The notes under the pieces were generated by a model. That model was not told where the DNA came from, ran no database searches, and was given only the letters and a program-made list of their open reading frames with translations. From a virus, in the IMG/VR virus record IMGVR_UViG_3300030333_003802, positions 30,158 to 55,984 of that record: 25,827 nt of DNA; one strand, written 5' to 3'. The translations under genes and the position numbers were made by a program. Shown in pieces: positions 1-8,325 of the stretch. Each line of letters begins with the position of its first letter. The first letter of the stretch is position 1.

Positions 1-932
1 TTGCAGGCGTTCAAGAAACTGCTACATCATTATTAAATTTAGAGCCTGGTCAAAAGTTTGATTTAGATATATTATTAAAAGATACAAAAGATTCTTTGTT
101 TAGCCAAAGAAACCTTACCACTACTGGATTAAAAGCTTTGGATAGCATAATATCTGGAATGACTAGGGGTGAAATCACTATATTTGCTGGACGACCAGGA
201 AATGCGAAAACTACAACCGTTGCAAACATAGCGCGCAATCTTGTGTTGTCTGGCAAAAAGGTGGTTATGTTTAACAGAGAAATGCCTAATACTGAAATGA
301 TGAAAAAATTTATTTCTATGGAGGCAGATGGTATAACATATCATATGTTAAGACATAATGCAGTCACTAATAAAGAATCAATTGAAAAAAGTTTAAATAT
401 TATTAAAGAAAAGTATACCGACAGACTATTTATGTTTGACAATATACGAAATTTAGATGGAACTTTTAGAGAGATACGTCGTATAAAACCAGATATAGTT
501 ATTGATGACCATATCGGTCTTATCGAGTATCCAAATAATGATATGAGAGACTTAAGATTAAAAATTGGTGATACATCAAGAAGATATAAATGGTTGTGTA
601 AATCAGAGGATATATCAGTTATTCTCGTATCACAACTGAATCGTAATATTGAGTATAGAACAGAGAGAATACCAAAACTTAGTGACCTTGCTGAATCTGG
701 AAATTTAGAACAAGACGCAGAGATTGTAGCTTTTACACACTACCCTTGGACTGTAGATTTTGAAAATGCTAAAAATGGTAGGTATGGATTAGATATAGTA
801 GTTGCTAAAAATAGATATGGTTCTACTGGGAAAGCGAGTGTTGGATTTTCTCCAGATACTTGTACTTTATATGATACTCCAGAAGAGGCTGAAGCGTGTG
901 ACGCTCAGCCTATGGAAGATGTTCCTTTCTAA
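1..932 (+). CDS. DnaB-type replicative helicase, C-terminal ATPase domain (5' end outside window)
   Basis: This is the RecA-fold motor of a replicative DNA helicase that unwinds the phage replication fork. The reading frame is open to the left edge (first full codon at base 3), so the N-terminal part lies upstream. The TTG at 96 is internal and not a credible start. Visible landmarks are the DnaB-style entry TTGLKALDSIISGMTRGE, a Walker A-like GRPGNAKTT (bases 189-215), the NREMPNTEMM segment, a Walker B-like strand DIVIDDH (492-512), ILVSQLNRN, the LSDLAESGNLEQDAE sensor segment, and KNRYGSTGK near the end. These match the order of motifs in DnaB helicases. Walker A has Ala where Gly normally precedes the Lys. 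This is the only + strand gene here, and its stop is 1 base from the stop of the convergent late block, so it probably marks the end of the replication module. Confidence 0.93.
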   Translation, partial: AGVQETATSLLNLEPGQKFDLDILLKDTKDSLFSQRNLTTTGLKALDSIISGMTRGEITIFAGRPGNAKTTTVANIARNLVLSGKKVVMFNREMPNTEMMKKFISMEADGITYHMLRHNAVTNKESIEKSLNIIKEKYTDRLFMFDNIRNLDGTFREIRRIKPDIVIDDHIGLIEYPNNDMRDLRLKIGDTSRRYKWLCKSEDISVILVSQLNRNIEYRTERIPKLSDLAESGNLEQDAEIVAFTHYPWTVDFENAKNGRYGLDIVVAKNRYGSTGKASVGFSPDTCTLYDTPEEAEACDAQPMEDVPF

Positions 933-951
933 ATTATTCTTTAGATTTTTT
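928..951 (+). terminator. Possible weak rho-independent terminator of the helicase transcript
   Basis: TCTAAA (928-933) pairs with TTTAGA (940-945) across a 6-base loop and is followed by six T residues (946-951) on the + strand. The stem spans the helicase stop codon and the end of the convergent gene. It is all A-T except one pair, so it would be weak. There is no T tract on the minus-strand side, so it could only act on rightward transcription. Confidence 0.3.
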
Positions 952-1488
952 AATAACATCAATTATATCTTTACTGTTAAAACCTTTTTCATTTTTTAAG
1001 GTCTTAATTAAATCTAAATCTTCTTGTATAACTTCTTCAGCCATCTCTTGCTGTTTTCTTAAACCTGGGTCCTTGTACCAATCTTGCATTCGTTTAATCT
1101 CTGCAGGGTCAGCGTCTACAACCCTTGTATCGCCTGCTTTAGATGTCTTTTGATTTTTTCTTAAAATTTCAATAGCTTCTTCTTCGCTCATACCTGTATT
1201 TTTCATAAGATATTTCAAATCATCTATTTTTTTAATTCCAGCAAACATACCTATACCTGGAACCATTGCTCCTAGATTTAATAAAGAGTCTCCATATTGC
1301 TTGTTTGCCAAAGAATGAATTAAGGCTGTAGCGTCAGCTCCTATTCCATATCCTGGAGCCATACCAGCAACACCTAGTGCAAGCTGTGTTTTCATATATT
1401 CGTCTAAAGCTCCTTTTGTAACTTCAGAATTTTTAGTTTCAACATTTTGATTTTGATTTTTAATTACTTCTATAATATCTTTTTTCAT
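934..1488 (-). CDS. Last late gene: 184-aa alanine/glycine-rich protein, probable virion/ejection-associated
   Basis: Not recognised as a named family. I chose ATG at 1488 over the upstream TTG at 1500. It overlaps the stop of the preceding gene as TAATG and has GGAGA about 6 bases upstream. The protein has a polar N-terminus, then two hydrophobic helices with glycines (residues about 35-58 and 68-85, containing APGYGIGADATALIHSL and AMVPGIGMFAGI), then a charged helical C-terminus. The helix-GD-helix-PGIG pattern resembles hydrophobic segments of phage-ejected proteins and of pre-toxin regions in polymorphic toxins, but this is resemblance only. The motif KDII[ED]VIKK/N occurs at both ends (residues about 3-10 and 173-180). 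It follows the three large putative ejection proteins, and its stop abuts the convergent helicase gene. A lysis or toxin role cannot be excluded. Confidence 0.8.
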   Translation of the reverse strand: MKKDIIEVIKNQNQNVETKNSEVTKGALDEYMKTQLALGVAGMAPGYGIGADATALIHSLANKQYGDSLLNLGAMVPGIGMFAGIKKIDDLKYLMKNTGMSEEEAIEILRKNQKTSKAGDTRVVDADPAEIKRMQDWYKDPGLRKQQEMAEEVIQEDLDLIKTLKNEKGFNSKDIIDVIKKSKE

Positions 1489-4400
1489 TAAGGTCTCCAA
1501 GTTCTTTCTTTTTCACCAGCATCTTTTTCTAGCTTCTTTATATATCTGTTAAACATAACATTAGGAGCAAAGTCTTTTGGTGTTATTAACATTGACGGAT
1601 ATCCTAAATAAGATTCGTCTCTAAGTATCCATTTATTAGGGATTACATCTTTAAGTGGAGCAGTTCCAATTCTTAAACCTTCCTCATTGTCAAATCCTAA
1701 TCCCAGTCTTTCTATTTCGTAATATCCATAAGTTTTATTAAAATTGTTCATTTGTTCTAAAGCTTGTTTACTTCTTCCTTGTTGTATAAGGTCTCTAATA
1801 TACTCAACTTGTTCTCTTCTATATCCCATTATTCTATCTCTAGTCATTTCTTCTGTTTCTAATGCTTTTCTAACAAATCTTGAAGGAATACCACCGAACA
1901 TAGGAGATAATTTTTTAGCTCCTTTTCTTAAAGGTATATCCCAAGTATTTAAAGAGTCATAGTCTTTAGTATATCCATCCCAAACTTCTCCTACTGAATC
2001 CCACATTCTAAAAATATCATCTGCAATTACTGGAGTAATAAAGAAGTCAACAGCGTCCATAGGGTCTTCGTCTGACAAAACATCTCCTAAAACACCTAAA
2101 GCTCCAACATTTGAGTATGCATTAACAAGGTCATTCCAACCTATTTCGTTAGGAGAATCCATAGTCAACAATTTAGCTCTATTTCTTTTACCAAAATACT
2201 GTTCTTCTCCAGTTAAAATTCTCTGATATTGGTCTTTAGCCCACATAACAAATTGACCTCCAAGGAAACCTCCTGCGGCTAACTGTAATAAAGGCATAAC
2301 ATTTCCATATGCTAGTTGTTCTGTAACTTCTCTTTTAACTAACTGAGCTTGTCTATATCCAAATCTTTTAAATAAAAACATAGATTTCCAAACAGGGTCA
2401 TTAAAAATAAAAGGGTCTCTAATAAAACTTCTTTGTTGCTGTGTGTCTACAGCAAAACTAGTCATACCTCTCAAAACTTTCTTTCTAAAAGCTCTTTGTG
2501 CAGCTGAGTTCATATCGTATTTTCTATTTATAATATTGTCACCATATTTTAAAACTTCTTTTTCTGAAATTCCCATTTTTTTCATTTGGTCGATAGCCCA
2601 TTTTCTTCTCTGATTTGGGGCGATAGAATCTAAAATACCTAATCCAGTCTTATCTCCTTTAATTATTCTTGAAAACTTAACCATTAGATTTTCTGCGGTT
2701 GCTGCAGATATTAATGAATTTATGTGATTTATTTTTTGGAATCCACTCCATTTTGCAGATTTTTGAGCCATAAAAGAAATAGCGTCTCTATAATGCATCT
2801 CTCCTTTACCTGTTAATAGCTTAAAAGCAACTTCTCCCGTAGGAGTTTTATCAAGAAGTCTTGCTGCGGCACCAGTTTGAAGGTTTGGATTTGAAGATAA
2901 CATATCGTCAAACGCAGACATAATAACCGAACCAGAATCTTGTACCCACTGACGAATACTTCCTTGGTTTCCTTTAGAAGAATTTATAGCCAAATCAATA
3001 GTAGCTTTCATTCCAGACATAGGGCTTTTTAACATAGAAGATATCATCACCTGAGTTAAATTTGGAATAACAGCAAAACCACTAGCTATCTTAAATGTCA
3101 TTTCTAGGTTAGCAGCAGTCTGAAATATTTTAGAAGCTAATAAAGGATTTTTAAAATTTACATCACCAAGGAAAATATCTCTTTGCGTTTCTACTGCTGT
3201 TCTTTCCAACGTTTTCATTTCAAATCTTCCTTCTTTAAATCCAGGGAAATTAATACCTGCAATTTTTTTAGTTGGGTCAATTTTACTTATAAGGTGATTT
3301 AAAAATTCATAATTTGCTCCAAAAGCTTTAGCCATTTCTATTCTTTTTGTAGAACCTGCTGTATATTCATATCCTAATCTAGCCAAATCTTTTTCAAAGA
3401 GTTCGGTAGCAGAGCTAAAAAGCGTAGCGTTAAAATCGTTTGTTGTTATTCCGCTTTTTCCTAACGTTCTTGACCTTTCAAGTGGAGCAAAAACTTTTTC
3501 TGTATTATTATGAAAACCTTGTTTCATCGCCATAATGACTTCAAACTCATCTGGTTTTCTTCCTTCGCGAGCAAATTGTTCTTCCAATTTTTTAAATATT
3601 GCTGAAAAACTATTTTTATCTTCACCTTTAGCTTTTACTTTTTTATCAAATTTCTCAACAATTGCTCTAATTTCTCGGTTAATATTTTTTTGCAGTTCTC
3701 CACTATATCCGTCCATATTAGGAACAATTCCCGCTCCTAAAAGGTCAGAGATTTTATCATCAACCTCTTTCATAGGTTGAAACAAAATATCTAATATTGG
3801 TTTTCTTATCATATTAGGAACATAAAAATCTACATAAGAAGCAACCTTAATACCAGACATTTTTGCGTCTTCGTATATACTGTCGGTATATTTTTTCCAT
3901 CCTTTAAGAAAATCTACTTTTAATTGTTGTTTTTCAAGAGCTTCTCCTGTTAATTTTTTAAGCTTAAGTTCTTCAGCTTTCATAGCTTTGGTAAAAAATG
4001 CTTTTTGTTTTCCAGGGTCTAATTTTCTGGCTTCTGTTGCCATAGTACTAAACCAAGTAAACGCAGAATCTCCAGTATTAACACCAGAATACCAGTCTTT
4101 AAACCAAGCTTTATTAGCAGAGCTTGCATTATCTGCTATGCCAAAGAGCTCATCTAACATTCTATATCTTTCAGAAGTTTTGTTTCTAGCTCCCATATCT
4201 GTTTCTTCAAGCATTCTAATAGCTTTTTTTGCATATAAATCATCTACGGCTTCATAACCTGGTTTTAACCAAGCAAACATTTTAGAGAAAACGCCTCTTT
4301 CTGAGTTTGGAACTGCAGCGTGATTATGTAATGATAGCTTATTATATTCTGGATAGTATTTTTCTAAACTAAGTCTTATGTGTTTAGCATCATCAATTCT

Positions 4401-6041
4401 TCTACCAAGCATAGCTTTTTCAGCAGGAGTTAAGTCTTTGGAAGTAATCTCTCCTTTTTTATTTAATAATTTTTTAAGTCTAGTGTTTCCAGCGTTAATT
4501 AAAGACTGTATTCCTTCGTCCCAATCTTTTTTAGTAAGTCCTTCCCTACTTTTTCCTTTAAATCCTCTTCCATAACCAATACCTTTAGATTTGTTCTCCC
4601 AAGATTCTATAAGTTTAGTTAGTCTAACTTTTTCAAACTTCTTCCCTTTTGTAGGTCCTTGTCTTTTTACAAGCTCTCTATAAGCTCTAGGGTCTTCAAC
4701 ATAATGTTCTAAAACTTTCATTGAATTTTTAGCATCTAACCTAATTACAGCTGGCTTACTACCTGGACCTTTACCTGGACCTCTTCCCACCTTAACATCA
4801 AAAGTAACTGTACCATCTTTTTTCCATTTTATACTATCTGGAACTATGTCTAAATTTCTAGAATTTAATTCTGTCTTCGGTATAGGTCCTTTTTTACCAG
4901 CGTCTTTTAATTTCTGTTCTAATGCAACATCTACTCCTTTAATAACAGGGCCAGCTTCATCAACTAAAGGAACCATTGAAATTGCTTGTTTTCTAGCTGA
5001 CTCTTCAGCTACCTCTTTTCTCATTTTTTTCTCAAATGCTTTATCAAATTCTTTTGATAATTTTCCTTGATGAGCTCCTCTAATTTTTTGAGTTACTGAG
5101 CCTGGAAGACTTAATGCACCAACTATACCAGCAGACATAATAATATCAGAAAGGCCTGGAGCTCTTCCTTCATAGACTACTGGAGAAGCTGCTCCAAAAG
5201 CAAGCCCTTCAAACATAAATCCAGCAGGTTGACTACCCTTTGTGTGAGGTCCTCTTAAAAACCATCTACCAGTTCTAGCCGTACCACCTAATATTCCCAA
5301 TCCAAAACCTTTAGCATAATCTTTAGGGTCTGATACTTTTAAGACTTCTTTCATTGCAGCGCCCCAAAGTTCAGCTCCTTCCTTTCCTTTAAATTCTTTT
5401 TTCTCCCTAAGTCTTTCGTCATTTCCAGACATAATAATATCATCTCTAACTTCTCTTGCAGCTTTATATAATCCGTCGTGAGCACCTAAAAGAGTTGCTT
5501 GTTGTATTCCTATGTTAGCAACATCATCAATAACTTCTTTAGCTTGTTCTTTTGAAAGTTTTCCGCCTCTTGTTAAAACAGTCGATGCTCTTTTTTTACT
5601 TAAAGCACTAACAATTTGTTTACCAGCAGTTTTTTGAACAACTCCTTTAGCAATCGTTCCTGTTCCAAGAGTCGCAGCCATTAAACCTAAGTCTTCCTTT
5701 GAGGCAAAGAAAGATAAAAGACCTGCAGCCAAATCTCTTTTCATACTTGGAGGTGCCGCACTTATATCATAATACTTTTTTCCAGTCATTATTTCGTGCA
5801 TCATTCCGCCTAAAGATTCATTATAAGCTTGTTTATAAACCAATGGCATAGAATCCCAAAAACCTTCTTTTTCTGATTCTACCTCTTCTGGAGTTAGGTC
5901 TTCAGTGATTTTTGCAAGACTATTATTTTCTTCGTCATCATCAAAAAGACCTGAGACTACATTTCCTTGATTAGCAATTATTTGATTTCCTACAATCTGT
6001 TCATCGTCAAACAGACCTTTGATTATGTTATCTTGAGGCAT
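1488..6041 (-). CDS. Giant putative internal virion (ejection) protein, 1517 aa
   Basis: This is the second-largest protein in the window. It sits at the end of the structural block, where podoviruses commonly keep proteins carried inside the head and injected with the DNA (role comparable to T7 gp15/gp16; homology is not shown). It is mostly charged and helical with hydrophobic glycine-rich stretches: about residues 103-135, 244-315 (GFGLGILGGTARTGRWF onward), about 990-1020, and about 1245-1265 (QLAAGGFLGGQFVMW). These could span a membrane after ejection. The N-terminus carries two copies of a short acidic motif, GLFDDE (residues 9-14) and GLFDDDE (31-37). No lysozyme-type ES...Q motif was seen, and a separate transglycosylase-like gene lies upstream. 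The ATG at 6041 has AGGAAG 8 bases upstream and starts one base after the previous stop. Confidence 0.85.
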   Translation of the reverse strand: MPQDNIIKGLFDDEQIVGNQIIANQGNVVSGLFDDDEENNSLAKITEDLTPEEVESEKEGFWDSMPLVYKQAYNESLGGMMHEIMTGKKYYDISAAPPSMKRDLAAGLLSFFASKEDLGLMAATLGTGTIAKGVVQKTAGKQIVSALSKKRASTVLTRGGKLSKEQAKEVIDDVANIGIQQATLLGAHDGLYKAAREVRDDIIMSGNDERLREKKEFKGKEGAELWGAAMKEVLKVSDPKDYAKGFGLGILGGTARTGRWFLRGPHTKGSQPAGFMFEGLAFGAASPVVYEGRAPGLSDIIMSAGIVGALSLPGSVTQKIRGAHQGKLSKEFDKAFEKKMRKEVAEESARKQAISMVPLVDEAGPVIKGVDVALEQKLKDAGKKGPIPKTELNSRNLDIVPDSIKWKKDGTVTFDVKVGRGPGKGPGSKPAVIRLDAKNSMKVLEHYVEDPRAYRELVKRQGPTKGKKFEKVRLTKLIESWENKSKGIGYGRGFKGKSREGLTKKDWDEGIQSLINAGNTRLKKLLNKKGEITSKDLTPAEKAMLGRRIDDAKHIRLSLEKYYPEYNKLSLHNHAAVPNSERGVFSKMFAWLKPGYEAVDDLYAKKAIRMLEETDMGARNKTSERYRMLDELFGIADNASSANKAWFKDWYSGVNTGDSAFTWFSTMATEARKLDPGKQKAFFTKAMKAEELKLKKLTGEALEKQQLKVDFLKGWKKYTDSIYEDAKMSGIKVASYVDFYVPNMIRKPILDILFQPMKEVDDKISDLLGAGIVPNMDGYSGELQKNINREIRAIVEKFDKKVKAKGEDKNSFSAIFKKLEEQFAREGRKPDEFEVIMAMKQGFHNNTEKVFAPLERSRTLGKSGITTNDFNATLFSSATELFEKDLARLGYEYTAGSTKRIEMAKAFGANYEFLNHLISKIDPTKKIAGINFPGFKEGRFEMKTLERTAVETQRDIFLGDVNFKNPLLASKIFQTAANLEMTFKIASGFAVIPNLTQVMISSMLKSPMSGMKATIDLAINSSKGNQGSIRQWVQDSGSVIMSAFDDMLSSNPNLQTGAAARLLDKTPTGEVAFKLLTGKGEMHYRDAISFMAQKSAKWSGFQKINHINSLISAATAENLMVKFSRIIKGDKTGLGILDSIAPNQRRKWAIDQMKKMGISEKEVLKYGDNIINRKYDMNSAAQRAFRKKVLRGMTSFAVDTQQQRSFIRDPFIFNDPVWKSMFLFKRFGYRQAQLVKREVTEQLAYGNVMPLLQLAAGGFLGGQFVMWAKDQYQRILTGEEQYFGKRNRAKLLTMDSPNEIGWNDLVNAYSNVGALGVLGDVLSDEDPMDAVDFFITPVIADDIFRMWDSVGEVWDGYTKDYDSLNTWDIPLRKGAKKLSPMFGGIPSRFVRKALETEEMTRDRIMGYRREQVEYIRDLIQQGRSKQALEQMNNFNKTYGYYEIERLGLGFDNEEGLRIGTAPLKDVIPNKWILRDESYLGYPSMLITPKDFAPNVMFNRYIKKLEKDAGEKERTWRP

Positions 6042-6042
6042 A

Positions 6043-8325
6043 TTAGATACTTCCTGATGCTAACATTTGTTGTTGTTCAGCGTTCATCATAGGAGCTAAT
6101 TTTACTTCATATAAACCAGTTTTTGAATTAAAGATAAGTGATAAATTTACACCATATTTGTTTTCGTGTTCTAATATCTTTTTCTCAACGTTTTTTCTCT
6201 GAGTATCTACATTTTTATTTGCGCTTGAAAGGTTTCGGTCATAACTTTTCTGTTTAGATTCTTGAGTCTGCCCAGGGTATCCTTCAACGCCTTTGTCCTG
6301 GACTTTTTTGACCGACAAAAGATTTTTATTTAATTGATAAAGCGGTCCAGATGTATACTCCCAATCCTTTTCAGGGCTATTAATTGTAACTCCTCGGTTT
6401 TTATTTTCTTTACCGTACATAGTTAAATACTGAACGTAATTATTTCTTTCACCCCAAAAAGCATTACTTAATCTTAATCCAACATTTTTAAACCCTCTAC
6501 CAAATTCTCCCATATATCCTATAGGAGTTTGTTCTCTTCTTTCCAAGAAAGCAGCTTCCATTTCATCTGGGTCTCCGTATATTTGAACAAGCTCTTGCTG
6601 TCTCATATTTGCATCTGGTTGACTTTCTGTCGCTCCATATGTTGATACTACGTCAGAAGTAACAGTTAAATCTGTATCAATTTCTTCTACCTCAACTGAG
6701 TCATCTACTTGTTGGTCTACTTGGTCTACTTGGTCCACTTGGTCTACTTGAGCGTCTTGGTCTACTTGGTCTACTTGAGCATCTTTCTTAGGTAATGTTT
6801 CTCCAGGAGTATCTTTAATGTTTTCTTGTTCAGCTATAATGCCTTTTATTCTTTCAACATCTATAGTATTGTTATCTAATACCAACCCTGAGTCAAGTAA
6901 GTATTTTAAAACGTCATTTGACACAGTCGAATCTCCTAGATTAATTTCATTTCCGTCATCATCTACTAATGTACCTAAATTTTTCAATGATTCTTTTTGT
7001 TCCATTATTTCAGATTGATTAAATTCGTAACCAGCATTTTTAAAAAATGTTTCATCTTCCGTTGGAGTTAATTTAGTTTCTGTTTCTTTTTTTGTTTTGT
7101 CGGAAATATCGCCTTTTAATCCAGGGAATTGTCTATCAAGAGCTGATTCAAGATAACCAAATTCAAGCATATCAGCTTTAATTGCTTTCCTTGAAAGCAT
7201 TTGATAACTTTGAAATTTAGCTGGGTTTTCTAGCTTAAGTGCTTCTAATGTTCCTTTTTCTGCCGCTTCAACAACTTTTTTGTGATAATCTCCAAAACCT
7301 GCGGCTTCATAGTCTACTAGAGTTCGCTGTGAAAAAACATAAAACCCGTCCTTAACCATCATATCTTGAGCTTGAGTTCCCATCTTGCCCATTTGAGTTC
7401 TCATTAAATCAGGTGTACCAAATTCGTTCCTAACATTAAATAGATATTCCTGACGCTTATTCTTATTGGCTTCTCTATACGTCTTTTCGTATCTAGCTTT
7501 AACCATATTGTCTAATTCTGTTTTAACCGCATTATATTCTGGACTTCCTATCGTTTTACCAGCCAGTTTAGCAGACATCAATGCATATGACTGGTCGTCT
7601 TTAAATGTGTCTCTAACTTTTTTTACGCCATCTGGGTCTGTCTCGAAAGAATCTTTCCTTACCTCTTTTCCGTATTTCGCCAAGCTACCGAAAACTGTTG
7701 CATCTAATGCTGCTGTTGCTAAACCTGCATATTTCGGGTCTTGAGAAAGAGATTTTTCATCAAGGAAATCAATAATATCTGTATTTACTTTACTTCCTAC
7801 AGGAAAAGCGTCTTGGTTTTGATAAAATTTAGTAACTGCTAAATTAATATCTTCTTTAGTAGATGCAGGATTAGTTAAACCGCCCCACACCTCTTTTCTT
7901 AGATTTGAATCTTTAGCTACTTTTGCACCAGTGTCTAAGTCAATTTTAAATGTTGTAATGTGGTCATCTATATTTATACCTCTTTTCGTAAAGTCTAAAG
8001 TCATAGCATCATATCCCGCTTGTAATATAGAATCACCTCTGCCTTCATTTCCTAGTAACCATTGTTCTTCAGCAGACTCATAAATAGATTTATAGTCATC
8101 TTTTTGGGTACCTATCCAACTGTCTAAAGCTTGTTCTTTTCTTAAATCTAAAGACTCTTTACTTAAAGTATTTTGAATTAAATCTTGTTGTTTTTTATAT
8201 TCTAAAGCTTCGTCTTCTCTTCTGCGGTCGGACCTAGCTTGAATAAGTCTAGGCAAAGTGTCATTTAAAAATCTGTCTACAGCTGTTTCTCCAGCTGTTC
8301 TTGGGTATAGTGGGTTTCTAGCCAT
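6043..8325 (-). CDS. Putative internal virion protein, 760 aa, with QVD repeat
   Basis: A large, charged, predominantly helical protein with no recognised enzymatic motif. The N-terminus (MARNPLYPRTAGETAVDRFL) is followed by a long coiled-coil-like region rich in Lys, Glu, Asp and Gln. At residues about 515-541 there is a low-complexity run of Gln-Val-Asp triplets, probably a flexible acidic linker, encoded by a 9-base tandem repeat. It lies between the glycine-rich 335-aa gene and the 1517-aa gene. Its ATG overlaps the stop of the preceding gene (TAATG), with GGGAGG as ribosome binding site inside the preceding gene's terminal Gly codons. Position and composition suggest it is packaged and ejected with the DNA. 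That role is inferred from context only. Confidence 0.85.
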   Translation of the reverse strand: MARNPLYPRTAGETAVDRFLNDTLPRLIQARSDRRREDEALEYKKQQDLIQNTLSKESLDLRKEQALDSWIGTQKDDYKSIYESAEEQWLLGNEGRGDSILQAGYDAMTLDFTKRGINIDDHITTFKIDLDTGAKVAKDSNLRKEVWGGLTNPASTKEDINLAVTKFYQNQDAFPVGSKVNTDIIDFLDEKSLSQDPKYAGLATAALDATVFGSLAKYGKEVRKDSFETDPDGVKKVRDTFKDDQSYALMSAKLAGKTIGSPEYNAVKTELDNMVKARYEKTYREANKNKRQEYLFNVRNEFGTPDLMRTQMGKMGTQAQDMMVKDGFYVFSQRTLVDYEAAGFGDYHKKVVEAAEKGTLEALKLENPAKFQSYQMLSRKAIKADMLEFGYLESALDRQFPGLKGDISDKTKKETETKLTPTEDETFFKNAGYEFNQSEIMEQKESLKNLGTLVDDDGNEINLGDSTVSNDVLKYLLDSGLVLDNNTIDVERIKGIIAEQENIKDTPGETLPKKDAQVDQVDQDAQVDQVDQVDQVDQQVDDSVEVEEIDTDLTVTSDVVSTYGATESQPDANMRQQELVQIYGDPDEMEAAFLERREQTPIGYMGEFGRGFKNVGLRLSNAFWGERNNYVQYLTMYGKENKNRGVTINSPEKDWEYTSGPLYQLNKNLLSVKKVQDKGVEGYPGQTQESKQKSYDRNLSSANKNVDTQRKNVEKKILEHENKYGVNLSLIFNSKTGLYEVKLAPMMNAEQQQMLASGSI
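6705..6784 (-). repeat. 9-base tandem repeat encoding (Gln-Val-Asp)n
   Basis: On the + strand, the unit TTGGTCTAC and close variants repeat head to tail, with one variant TTGGTCCAC and two interruptions that encode Asp-Ala. A longer unit, TTGGTCTACTTGAGC followed by GTC or ATC, occurs twice, so the array seems to have grown by slippage plus a larger duplication. It stays in frame with the 760-aa gene and encodes an acidic, uncharged-hydrophobic alternating linker. It is a coding minisatellite, not a CRISPR array. Confidence 0.85.

Noticed and set aside
893-905. AGCGT-GTG-ACGCT hairpin as a leftward terminator
   Set aside because: No T tract follows on the minus strand, the loop is only 3 bases, and it lies in helicase coding sequence.
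96-932. TTG at 96 as the start of the helicase gene
   Set aside because: The frame is open to base 3 with sensible protein sequence upstream, so the gene is truncated by the window edge.
934-1500. TTG at 1500 as the start of the 184-aa gene
   Set aside because: It lies within GGAG context that serves as the ribosome binding site for ATG 1488, which also makes the TAATG overlap.
6705-6784. Possible CRISPR-like array
   Set aside because: Units are 9 bases with no spacers and stay in coding frame, so it is a minisatellite.
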